Assembly (NCBI RefSeq): GCF_004168035.1
Contig: NZ_SDPU01000034.1
Location: 1-64,000, forward strand
DNA length: 64,000 nt
Reading direction: 5' to 3'
Origin: Nocardioides iriomotensis
GTDB taxonomy: Bacteria; Actinomycetota; Actinomycetes; Propionibacteriales; Nocardioidaceae
The notes below the pieces were generated by a model that did not search any database, was not told where the DNA came from, and saw only the letters and a program-made list of their open reading frames with translations. This document shows, in pieces, positions 43,801 to 50,628 of the stretch; within the stretch, counting starts at the first letter, position 1, and the number at the start of each line of letters is the position of its first letter. Made by a program: the position numbers and the translations under genes.

Positions 43801-43862
43801 CGCGCGCATCCGAACTTCGGCGTGGTCGAGGCTTCACTGTCTGAGGCATGTGCGGACGTCAC
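43801..43862 (+). repeat. Island repeat, copy C
   Basis: Core CTTCACTGTCTGAGGCATG followed by TGCGGACGTCACG. The inner stem GTCTG/CGGAC forms with one wobble. A left segment TCCGCGCGCATCCGA partly matches the reverse complement of the right arm. Confidence 0.75.
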
Positions 43863-43874
43863 GCTGGCGTGACC

Positions 43875-44417
43875 TCAGAGGTACCGGCCACCGTCTTGGT
43901 CTCGATTGGGCGTGACATCGCCGACCCTGTTCAAGATGACTTTGAGCGTGACCTCCAGGTCCGCGGTGCCGTCGAGTACGACTTCACCGGGAACGCTGAG
44001 AGTGTCGGACTGGACGTACCACTCGCGGAACGTGTCCGCTGAGATCTCTGCCCCGAGTGGCCGAGTCGCATGCCTGCGCAGCGTCTCCTCCAGCGGCACA
44101 TCAAGGTAGAACACGTGGGTCGGGCCGGGGTGCTCGGCGAGGATCTCGCGAAGCATGTCGCGGTAGTGCTTCGCCACGAGAATGCCCTCGACGATGACGT
44201 TGTTGCCGATGCTGGCGCAGTAGCGGACGGTGTGGGCGATGAGCCCGATGTTCTCCCCGCCCGCTACATCGTGCTCGCGCAAGATCACTCTCCGGAAATG
44301 GTCTTGCTCGACATTCGCCGTACCTGGCCCCAGTGCGCGTTGCAGCGCCGCCGCCAAGGTGCTCTTGCCTGACGCCGCGTTACCTCGCAGCACAATCAGG
44401 TGAGGCGCGTTCTCCAC
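43875..44417 (-). CDS. P-loop kinase-like NTPase (AAA-17/zeta-like)
   Basis: 180 residues from GTG 44417. Walker A is LIVLRGNAASGKSTLAAALQ at residues 7-26; GNNVIVEGILV and THVFYLDVPLEETLRRHATR (kinase lid with arginines) follow. This resembles nucleotide or small-molecule kinases such as chloramphenicol phosphotransferase and zeta-type enzymes. No antitoxin partner is present, so a toxin role is not supported. Flanked by repeats C and D. Confidence 0.85.
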   Translation of the reverse strand: MENAPHLIVLRGNAASGKSTLAAALQRALGPGTANVEQDHFRRVILREHDVAGGENIGLIAHTVRYCASIGNNVIVEGILVAKHYRDMLREILAEHPGPTHVFYLDVPLEETLRRHATRPLGAEISADTFREWYVQSDTLSVPGEVVLDGTADLEVTLKVILNRVGDVTPNRDQDGGRYL

Positions 44418-44465
44418 GTCACAGACGCTAGTGGTTGTCTCGTCCTCAACCTGGCACGACCGCGC

Positions 44466-44484
44466 GGACGCCAGCAGATCCGGT
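44466..44484 (+). repeat. Island repeat, partial copy D
   Basis: GGACGCCAGCAGATCCGGT keeps the CAGATCCGG end of the element. Assignment is tentative. Confidence 0.35.
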
Positions 44485-44487
44485 TGC

Positions 44488-44688
44488 TCAATCTAGGTAG
44501 CCGGTGGTCGAGTTGATGCTCGCCAGGAAGTCTCGGATTTGCTCAACCAGTTGAGCCTCAGTGGAGAACTGCCCGTCAGAGCGCCGGCATGTGAACCCGT
44601 AGCCAGGGTTCGGTCCGGACGCCCACGTCAAGTGGTGTTGTCCTGGATGGTCCTCCGACGCGGTGACATCGAAGTCCTCACCGTCCAC
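44488..44688 (-). CDS. Small unrecognised protein
   Basis: 66 residues if GTG 44688 is used; the frame extends to 44838. It reads VDGEDFDVTASEDHPGQHHL, TWASGPNPGYGFTCRR and EAQLVEQIRDFLASINSTTG, like an immunity-protein or DUF-sized single domain. It overlaps the preceding reading frame by 11 nt, suggesting a coupled pair. Confidence 0.5.
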   Translation of the reverse strand: MDGEDFDVTASEDHPGQHHLTWASGPNPGYGFTCRRSDGQFSTEAQLVEQIRDFLASINSTTGYLD

Positions 44689-44998
44689 CGAGATACGCCC
44701 AGATACGAACGGCTGCACGGCTGCAATCCTGACATTCGCACTGCTGACGGCGCGCGCAACGCGGCAAATCCGGGCGTTCAGCCTTTGCCACCAGGGACTT
44801 CGCGCTCGCGACGACCGGACACTGCGGCCGTGGCGCATCGACGCCGTCTACCTGTTCGACGCGCAGGCCCGCCTCGCGCAGCAGCGCGGCCGCGGCGTGA
44901 AGACGGGCGTCGCCGCCGGTGTACAAGCCGAGCAATGGGAGGCCGCCGAGATCCATCCGGCCCAGACCTGCGAGGCCCTCGTCCTCAGCGACCAACAA
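44678..44998 (-). CDS. Possible small protein upstream of 44488-44688
   Basis: About 106 residues from TTG 44998, preceded by a stop. The first half (LVAEDEGLAGLGRMDLGGLP, AAALLREAGLRVEQVDGVDA) looks like real coding sequence; the C-terminus is cysteine-rich and less convincing. No ribosome site is clear. It may be a truncated gene. The region 44999-45118 to its right shows no gene. Confidence 0.35.
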   Translation of the reverse strand: MLVAEDEGLAGLGRMDLGGLPLLGLYTGGDARLHAAAALLREAGLRVEQVDGVDAPRPQCPVVASAKSLVAKAERPDLPRCARRQQCECQDCSRAAVRIWAYLGGR

Positions 44999-45118
44999 CG
45001 GGAGCAGCTGCGGCTGTTCAGCGACTGAGCCCTAGGCTCGACCCAGGGCGCGGACCGGCCTGCGCAACCCGCAGGTTGGCGCCGTGTGATGAGGAGTCCG
45101 ACCACCTGATCACCTTTC

Positions 45119-45154
45119 GGCTCCCCGCGTGTCTCATCGGACGCGCGGGGAGCC
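45119..45154 (-). terminator. Terminator hairpin of the FAD oxidase gene
   Basis: 11-bp perfect stem GGCTCCCCGCG (45119-45129) and CGCGGGGAGCC (45144-45154), loop 14 nt, 30 nt beyond the stop at 45185 on the minus strand. Confidence 0.7.
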
Positions 45155-45184
45155 GTGCTGCTGCTGTTGCCGGGCTGCAAGCGG

Positions 45185-46588
45185 TCAGGGTGTCGCCGGC
45201 GCGATGGTGACGCTGCCGCGGAACATGTTGCCGGGGTCGTACGTCGCCTTCAGGTGGCGCAGCCGGCCGGCCTTGTCGGCGCCGTACAGGTACCGGGCCG
45301 GGTCAAGGTCGTCTACGTCGGCCGAGCCGTTGACGTACGAGCCGTCCCTCGCCGCGTACGGCCGGAGGGCCGCGACCATCGACCGCACCCAGTCGCGTTC
45401 GGCGGGGAGCATCTCCGCGGCGGGGCAGACGCCGATCACGAACGTCGCGAAGCGTGGCGAGCGTCCGCCGCTGAAGGACGTCGCGTCGTCGGTGACGCGG
45501 CTGTAGGCGCCGTCGAGCCGGTAGAAGAGGGCTAGTGACAGCGGGGACTGCTTCTTCGGGAAGATCTCGGTGACCGCGTCGATGACGCCGTCGGACAGCT
45601 CCTCGACGTAGCAACCCTTGTCGTAGGCGTGGAAGCCCCACGCGTTGGCCTCGTCGAGCATCTTCTGCAGCTCGACGTACGGCATCGGCGAGGCGAAGTC
45701 CACCGCGGGCGGTATGGCGGCGCGGGCCCGGTCGAGCACGGCGGCGTGCTCCTCGGGTGCACCGAAGCCGACGACGATCATCGCGTAGCCGGGCTGCAGC
45801 TGGTGCTCCTCGGGGACGAACGGCGCCGGTGGTGCGTTGAGCCCGCCCACGATGACGTTGACGTCGTCGGGCAGCGTGGCGATGACCTCGCGTGCGTGGC
45901 GGAGGACTGCCGGACCCTGGTCGAGTCCCCAGAACAGCAGGCCGAACTGGACCATCGGACCGGCCTCGTGCAGGGCGAGCTCGAACTCCGTCACCACGCC
46001 GAAGTTGCCGGCGCCGCCGCGGACGGCCCAGAAGAGGTCTGGGTTCTCCTGGGCGGACGCGCGCCGGGCCTCTCCGTCGGCGGTCACGACCCGGGCGGAC
46101 ACCAGGTTGTCGATGGTCAGCCCGAACTTGCGGGTCAGCCAGCCCATGCCGCCACCGAGGGTCAGGCCACCCAGGCCGGTGTGGCTGACCAGGCCAGTGG
46201 GGACCGCGAGCCCGTATGCCTGGGTCGCGGCGTCGACGTCGCCGAGCAGTGCGCCTCCCTGTGCCGTGGCGCGACGGGCTTCGGGGTCTACGGTCACGCG
46301 GTTCATCTGGCTCAGGTCGACGACGATGCCGCCGTCGACGACGGAGGCGCCGGACATGCTGTGTGCGCCGCAGCGGACCGCGATCCGGAGGTCGCGTTCC
46401 CGGGCGAACCGGACCACCGTCTGCACGTCGGCCTCGTCGGCGCAGCGGGCGACCATCATCGGGCGGCGGTCAATGCCGGCGTTCCAGACCCGGCGGCTCT
46501 GGTCGTAGGCCGCGTCCTGTTCGCCGATCACGTCTCCGCGCATGCGCTCTCGCAGCTCCATCACTGGGCTGTCCGCGGTCTGCGTCAT
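45185..46588 (-). CDS. FAD-linked oxidase with BBE domain (berberine-bridge/oligosaccharide-oxidase type)
   Basis: 467 residues. ATG 46588 has GGAGG 8 nt ahead; ATG 46615 is an alternative. The PCMH-type FAD domain begins RRPMMVARCADEADVQTVVR. RCGAHSMSG contains the His that carries covalent FAD in this family; the second Cys is replaced in GLGGLTLGGGMGWLTRKFGL. GGAGNFGVVTEFEL is conserved. The C-terminal BBE domain ends YDPGNMFRGSVTIAP, as in berberine-bridge enzymes. High GC unlike nearby cassette-type genes. Divergent from a truncated regulator. Confidence 0.93.
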   Translation of the reverse strand: MTQTADSPVMELRERMRGDVIGEQDAAYDQSRRVWNAGIDRRPMMVARCADEADVQTVVRFARERDLRIAVRCGAHSMSGASVVDGGIVVDLSQMNRVTVDPEARRATAQGGALLGDVDAATQAYGLAVPTGLVSHTGLGGLTLGGGMGWLTRKFGLTIDNLVSARVVTADGEARRASAQENPDLFWAVRGGAGNFGVVTEFELALHEAGPMVQFGLLFWGLDQGPAVLRHAREVIATLPDDVNVIVGGLNAPPAPFVPEEHQLQPGYAMIVVGFGAPEEHAAVLDRARAAIPPAVDFASPMPYVELQKMLDEANAWGFHAYDKGCYVEELSDGVIDAVTEIFPKKQSPLSLALFYRLDGAYSRVTDDATSFSGGRSPRFATFVIGVCPAAEMLPAERDWVRSMVAALRPYAARDGSYVNGSADVDDLDPARYLYGADKAGRLRHLKATYDPGNMFRGSVTIAPATP

Positions 46589-46659
46589 GGTTGGCCTCCT
46601 CGAGCATCGCGCCATGGTGGGATCTGTTCACGCTAGGCAGTCCGACCGCGACGATGACA

Positions 46660-46675
46660 CCGCCCGATCGGGCGG
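46660..46675 (+). promoter_or_regulatory. Perfect 16-bp palindrome in the oxidase/regulator interval
   Basis: CCGCCCGATCGGGCGG, directly left of the remaining regulator fragment and 71 nt from the oxidase start. Likely an operator bound by a dimeric repressor, perhaps the one whose gene is now truncated. Confidence 0.5.
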
Positions 46676-47038
46676 TTGGGGCACGGTTCTTTGCGACTCA
46701 CGCTCTCCACGCGCAGCGAGGACTTCCGAACTCGCTGGGCCTCCCCTGACGTCCGCATCCACGCCACCGGCACCAAGCGGCTCCACCACCCCATCGTCGG
46801 CGACCTGGACCTCTCCTACGAGTCCCTCCCCATGCCCGACCCGGGCCAGAACCTCCTCGGCTACGTCGCCGAACCTCACAGCCCGTCCAACGACGCGCTC
46901 AACCTCGCCAGCTACGCCGCCACCCACCACGACGGCACGAACGACGCACACCAGGCCAACCGAGAGCACTCCACCGACAGCTCCGACCAAGCCCATCCGG
47001 ATCTCGGCATGTTCGCGCATTCACTGTCTGCGGCATGA
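46676..47038 (+). pseudogene. C-terminal fragment of an MmyB-type HTH regulator
   Basis: The frame encodes LTLSTRSEDFRTRWASPDVR, TGTKRLHHPIVGDLDLSYES and PGQNLLGYVAEPHSPSNDAL, the ligand-binding C-terminal half of MmyB-type regulators that normally follow an N-terminal helix-turn-helix of about 100 residues. No such start lies upstream, and the remnant directly abuts the palindrome. The last 25 residues are altered, and the stop lies within repeat F (TGA 47036-47038). This is a truncated partner of the divergent oxidase gene. Confidence 0.8.
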
Positions 47039-47060
47039 GCGGACGCTCGCATGTCGGTCC
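47001..47060 (+). repeat. Island repeat, copy F
   Basis: Core TTCACTGTCTGCGGCATGAG followed by CGGACG. Inner stem GTCTGC/GCGGAC. Outer arms CGGCATG (left) and CATGTCGG (right) pair with one G-T. The core supplies a stop for the left frame and an ATG for the right. Confidence 0.88.
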
Positions 47061-47079
47061 TCCATGCTGTGATTCGCGA

Positions 47080-47484
47080 GTGCACAAGGTTGTTGTCGGC
47101 GCGCTGGTCCGTGACGGCCGAGTCCTGCTCGGGTATCGGAGTTCGAACAAGCGTGCGTACCCGAATGTCTGGGATCTGCCCGGTGGACTCATGGAGGCGG
47201 GCGAGTCGGAGCTCGACGCCCTCGCGCGAGAGCTTGACGAAGAGCTCGGGGTGCAGATCGCGACCACCTCCGCATCTCACCTTTGCCGGCTGACCGCTGG
47301 ACCCGCAGACGAGCCGGCACTCCTCAGCGCCTGGCTCGTGCGCGGATGGCAGGGCACGCCGGCGAACGTCGCTCCCCAGGAGCATGACGACATCGGGTGG
47401 TTCGGCCTCGAGGAGTTACCTCCGCTCGCCCACGTCCCCGTGCGTACGGCTCTGGTGCAAGCGGTACAGAGCGGCCGCGGATGA
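47080..47484 (+). CDS. NUDIX hydrolase
   Basis: 134 residues from GTG 47080; ATG 47035 lies inside the repeat. The Nudix box GGLMEAGESELDALARELDE, continuing ELGV, meets Gx5Ex7REUxEExGU. The N-terminal strand is HKVVVGALVRDGRVLLGYRS; C-terminus WFGLEELPPLAHVPVRTALV. It hydrolyses nucleoside-diphosphate derivatives, perhaps 8-oxo-nucleotides or NDP-sugars. Flanked by repeats F and G as a one-gene unit. Confidence 0.9.
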   Translation: MHKVVVGALVRDGRVLLGYRSSNKRAYPNVWDLPGGLMEAGESELDALARELDEELGVQIATTSASHLCRLTAGPADEPALLSAWLVRGWQGTPANVAPQEHDDIGWFGLEELPPLAHVPVRTALVQAVQSGRG

Positions 47485-47487
47485 ACG

Positions 47488-47546
47488 CGAACGCGCTCGC
47501 AACGGGGCGTCCGACCTTCACTGTCGGCGGCATGACCGCGCGTTCG
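47488..47546 (+). repeat. Island repeat, copy G
   Basis: Arms CGAACGCGC (47488-47496) and GCGCGTTCG (47538-47546) are perfectly complementary over 9 bp, while the core CCTTCACTGTCGGCGGCATG is shared with other copies. The arm sequence differs from every other copy. Confidence 0.92.
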
Positions 47547-47576
47547 ACCCGTCCGCCCGCACGTTAGGTTGCTGAC

Positions 47577-48115
47577 ATGGACACCGCCCTGGACACCGCG
47601 GTCTTGTTGACCGCGGAGTCGCTGGGTTGGTTCACCGACCGGTGGCGAGGCCAGTCCGTCTTGCCGGTTGACCCGCCGCTGGCGCTGAGCGACGCGATCC
47701 CGCCTCATTTCACCTTGCTGAGCCCCTGGCACCTGGACCCCGGCAGCGAGGAGGCATCGAGCCGTTTACATGAGGCCACTCGCTCAGTCGCGCCGTTCCG
47801 GCTTCGCTTCACCTCGGTCGGGACCTTCCCCACGGGCCACGTCTACCTACAGCCGGAACCCTCGTCCGGACTGGACGCGTTGTTCGCCGCGCTCACCGCA
47901 GCGTTCCCAGAGTTCCCTCCGTACGGCGGGCCTTCGCCGAGTGGCTGCCTCATCTGACGGTCTCCCGGAGGGGCGGTGAGCCCGCCGCCCGTGAAGTGCG
48001 CGCTGAACTCGGGGCTTGCGCCCCTCTGGACCTGGACGTGTGGGAGGTATCCGCGTGGGAGTACCTCGCCAGCGGTCGCTGGGTCAAGCACGTGACCGCT
48101 CCTCTGGCTGGGTAG
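47577..48115 (+). pseudogene. 2'-5' RNA ligase family protein with frameshift
   Basis: First HxT motif is PPHFTLLSPWHL, near residue 44. The frame stops at 47957, but a shift of -1 near 47929, where GGG is read instead of GGGG, continues as FAEWLPHLTVSRRGGE with the second HxT, and ends at TAG 48113. The two-HxT phosphoesterase domain is then complete at about 178 residues. A missing G in a homopolymer could be an assembly error or a genuine lesion. The normal role is 2'-5' RNA ligation or cyclic phosphodiester hydrolysis. Confidence 0.8.
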
Positions 48116-48176
48116 CCGCGCGCTCGTCGGTTCCGGTTACCTGTCCGCGGCATGTGCGGATGTCCGGGTCGGCTAC
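48112..48176 (+). repeat. Island repeat, copy H
   Basis: Core CCTGTCCGCGGCATGTGCGG with inner stem GTCCGC/GCGGAT. Outer arms GTAGCCG (48112-48118) and CGGCTAC (48170-48176) pair perfectly. The left arm includes the TAG stop of the 2'-5' ligase. Confidence 0.88.
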
Positions 48177-48195
48177 GAACCTCGTCTCCGGCGGC

Positions 48196-48822
48196 TCACG
48201 CGAGGTGGCTGACGTCGTTGAGCTGCGCCAACTGGTGGCTGAAGTTGCGAGAGTCCTTCCGGAGCACAGTGATGCTCCCTGAGGAGACCTGGAAGTTGAC
48301 CAGGCCGGCGGCGTCGATCGGCATGCCGATCCATGCCGCGATGAGGAGGGTGCTGGTGCCGCCGTGGGTCACCAGGATGTGCTGCTCGTGGGGCGAGTGC
48401 TGGAGGCCGTCAATGACGCGGTACGCCCGTTCTGCCAGATCCATTCTCGTTTCGGCGCCGGGGATTCCTTCGTCGTGGCGTAACCGCTCGCCAATTTCGG
48501 GAAGTGGAATGACGCGCTCTGTCAGCCACGCGCGAGGCTTGCCTTCGGCCTCCCCATAGGACTTCTCACGTAGGTCGGGGTCCAGTGTCACGTCCATCTG
48601 CAGCCTCTTGGCGATGACCTCCGCGGTCCGCCGCGCACGCAGCAGGTCCGAGCTGAGGATCTCGGCCGTTGCTCCGTCGAGACGCGTGACGAGCGAGGAT
48701 GCGATGGTCTCGGCCTGCTCGACGCCCCGCTCAGTGAGGTCGGAGTCGAACCACCCACCCACGACGCCGTGAATGTGATGGGTGGCTTCCGGATGCGTGA
48801 CAACGTAGATGCTCTTCGACAA
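48196..48822 (-). CDS. Histidine phosphatase family protein with altered RHG motif
   Basis: 208 residues. TTG 48822 is chosen because AAGGAG lies 6 nt upstream. The family motif RHGET is replaced by THPEAT in IYVVTHPEATHHIHG. The second His is kept in HILVTHGGTSTLLIAAWIGM, and arginine in SDLLRARRTAEVIAKRL. Loss of the first Arg may lower or change phosphatase activity. It could act on a phosphosugar or be a non-catalytic relative. Flanked by repeats H and I. Confidence 0.87.
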   Translation of the reverse strand: MSKSIYVVTHPEATHHIHGVVGGWFDSDLTERGVEQAETIASSLVTRLDGATAEILSSDLLRARRTAEVIAKRLQMDVTLDPDLREKSYGEAEGKPRAWLTERVIPLPEIGERLRHDEGIPGAETRMDLAERAYRVIDGLQHSPHEQHILVTHGGTSTLLIAAWIGMPIDAAGLVNFQVSSGSITVLRKDSRNFSHQLAQLNDVSHLA

Positions 48823-48890
48823 CGAAGCTCCTTCGGGGCCGCCCAGGCAGTGAGATCGTATTCGGTCCGAACTGCTCGACACTCCACATT

Positions 48891-48944
48891 CGGTCATGGG
48901 CAGGACAGCACTTTCACTGTCCGCGGCAGATCCGGACGTGCTCC
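48891..48944 (+). repeat. Island repeat, copy I
   Basis: CTTTCACTGTCCGCGGCAGA followed by TCCGGACGTGCTCCATG. Inner stem GTCCG/CGGAC. Outer arm GTGCTCCATG pairs with left CATGG and AGCAC, with a 7-nt bulge. Confidence 0.82.
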
Positions 48945-48971
48945 ATGGGCTTAATTTCTACACTTTGGCCC

Positions 48972-49199
48972 ATGGCGAGGGATCACCTGTCACGGCTGCA
49001 AGCGACGATGGAGTCGGCAGCCGCATTCGCCGACTCATTGGTCGGGTTGCCCATGAAGGAAGCGGAGAGACTGGCTGCCTCTGACGGCAAGTACATCGAG
49101 ATCATCCCGGCCTCGAACATCGTCTCCGCCGACCTGGATGCCAAGCGGATACGCGTCCGCCTCAACGGAGATGAGATCGTCGAGGCCAAGGCCGGGTAA
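48972..49199 (+). CDS. Peptidase-inhibitor I78-like small protein
   Basis: 75 residues from ATG 48972. DSLVGLPMKEAERLAASDGK, YIEIIPASNIVSADLDAKRI and RVRLNGDEIVEAKAG match the short I78/potato-inhibitor-type layout, in which a central exposed loop binds a serine protease. No signal peptide, so the target would be cytoplasmic. Assignment is moderate. Confidence 0.65.
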   Translation: MARDHLSRLQATMESAAAFADSLVGLPMKEAERLAASDGKYIEIIPASNIVSADLDAKRIRVRLNGDEIVEAKAG

Positions 49200-49202
49200 T
49201 CA

Positions 49203-49270
49203 GTCGGGCGTGCGCAACCGCTGGCCCGCGCGCTATCTGCGGTATGTGCGGTCGCTTCTTGTGTCCCGAC
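49203..49270 (+). repeat. Island repeat, copy J
   Basis: Core GCGCTATCTGCGGTATGTG. Nested arms: GTCGGG (49203-49208) with CCCGAC (49265-49270), and GCG-CA-ACCGC with GCGGTCGC (49248-49255), the CA being unpaired. Confidence 0.86.
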
Positions 49271-49321
49271 GATGAGGGCGATCCACTTCCCGTCTGGCGG
49301 CGACAACGCCAGAATGCGCGC

Positions 49322-49609
49322 ATGGCCGTCGTCCTCAGACTCACCGTCTCACCCGCGACCCAGGAGCAGTTCAACGTGCTGGACGATCGGGTGGGGGAAG
49401 CCATGACGGCCGCCGGAGGGCCACCTGCCGGGCTGATGTCCCATGTGGTCTATCCGGAAGGCGAAGGCTTCGTCGTGGCCGGAGTGTGGCGCTCGGAGAC
49501 CGAGGGCCGTGACTACGTTGACGGCCGATTACGGGAACTGATAGCGGAAGTCGACCTGACCCCCGGGGAGACCGACGTAGTGCCCGCGTGGTCTTTTGCC
49601 CGGCCGTAA
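49322..49609 (+). CDS. ABM-like (dimeric alpha-beta barrel) protein
   Basis: 95 residues from ATG 49322. One ferredoxin-like barrel unit: MAVVLRLTVSPATQEQFNVL, GGPPAGLMSHVVYPEGEGF, VAGVWRSETEGRDYVDGRL and LTPGETDVVPAWSFARP. These small proteins form dimers; some are antibiotic-biosynthesis monooxygenase-like, but substrate is unknown. A two-unit relative is at 61501-62124. Flanked by repeats J and K. Confidence 0.75.
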   Translation: MAVVLRLTVSPATQEQFNVLDDRVGEAMTAAGGPPAGLMSHVVYPEGEGFVVAGVWRSETEGRDYVDGRLRELIAEVDLTPGETDVVPAWSFARP

Positions 49610-49640
49610 CTCTGTTTCGTCTGGCGCGGGGAGCAACCGT

Positions 49641-49697
49641 CCGCTCATCGGCAGGTTCAAGCGCTTCACGATCTGCGGCAGATCCGGTAGTCCTGCC
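49641..49697 (+). repeat. Island repeat, copy K
   Basis: Left CCGCTCATCGGCAGG and core CTTCACGATCTGCGGCAGAT. Arms GGCAGG (49650-49655) and CCTGCC (49692-49697) pair. GATCTGC/GCAGATC forms an inner stem. Confidence 0.88.
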
Positions 49698-49845
49698 CAG
49701 TCGAGGTAGAGCCGCGTCACGGTGGAAAGTTGCAGGCCTTACCTCAGCCGACGGCCGCCACGTCCCGCAGTCCTCGGAGCGCAACGAGGGAGTCTGACGC
49801 CGAGATGGTCACCTCGACCGGCCGACTTGAGGAAACGAGGTGCGT

Positions 49846-50214
49846 TCAGGTCGCTCGTTGCCGGTTCGTGGCCACGGCGGTGCGCGGCCCGGTCAGAGAC
49901 GCGACAGCAGTGGCGGTGCCGCCGAGCGTCAGCAGCACGAATAGCCACCACAACCACGCGGGTGGCGCCTGCGAAGCGGTGCGGAACACGAACAGCAGCA
50001 TGACCAGCTCGAGCAGATGGAGCACACCGAGCATGACGACCGGCCCGCGGTTGCCGGTTCGCCAAAGCCAAGCGGACCCGGCGAGGAGGAGGAGCGCGTA
50101 GAACCACGCCATCCACGGCAACTCGAGTCGGAACCCGTCAACGAACTCCAGCAGCCCCAGCGCCAACGAAAATCCGAGTAGCGCGTGCCGAGCAACGGTC
50201 ACGTTCATGTCCAT
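49846..50214 (-). CDS. Small integral membrane protein
   Basis: 122 residues with four hydrophobic segments (ARHALLGFSLALGLLEFVDG, WFYALLLLAGSAWLWRTG, VMLGVLHLLELVMLLFVFR and LWWLFVLLTLGGTATAVASL). No named family is recognised. It lies alone between repeats K and M; 49610-49845 holds repeat K and no other gene that I trust. Confidence 0.75.
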   Translation of the reverse strand: MDMNVTVARHALLGFSLALGLLEFVDGFRLELPWMAWFYALLLLAGSAWLWRTGNRGPVVMLGVLHLLELVMLLFVFRTASQAPPAWLWWLFVLLTLGGTATAVASLTGPRTAVATNRQRAT

Positions 50215-50628
50215 TCCCCCTCGTGGCTTCTTGTGGGCTCACCCACGGCGAATGTCCCACTGTCAGCGGCTGTCGTCCAGCCCTCGTAGCGAAGTCCGAA
50301 TTCCGACGTCCCCGAGGCGACGGGGCGGGGATGTGCCCGAGGTCCTGGCGGCGTTGAACGACGAGGCTGAACGTATCTCGGACGGTCGACTCGACTCGAC
50401 GCGGTGCGGACGCTGCGGCGGCGACGCCGGTCCCACGAGCCCATTCGCCGCCGCGATCGGACGTCGAGGAGCCGCACCGCGCAGCTGTCGCGTGAGGTCC
50501 GGGCTCGAGCTCGTCACGAGGGCCCCTTGAACCTGCCAAGATGCCGCATCTCAGCTGTCGTTGACACGCGATCAGCGGCATGAGCGGGCGCTTTTCCCTA
50601 CTTCGCACACCCACTCCACGGGCCACCG
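50215..50628 (+). other. Gene-poor stretch of the island
   Basis: No credible gene in this 414-nt gap. Frames are arginine/serine-rich and lack family motifs. A partial repeat, copy M, lies at its right end. Confidence 0.5.
50565..50592 (+). repeat. Island repeat, partial copy M
   Basis: ACGCGATCAGCGGCATGAGC keeps the GCGGCATGAGCGG end of the core. The TTCACTGTC lead is lost. Arms are not evident. Confidence 0.6.

Noticed and set aside
43875-44417. Zeta-type toxin of a toxin-antitoxin pair
   Set aside because: The P-loop kinase fold fits, but there is no adjacent epsilon-like antitoxin gene, so a toxin role is not supported.
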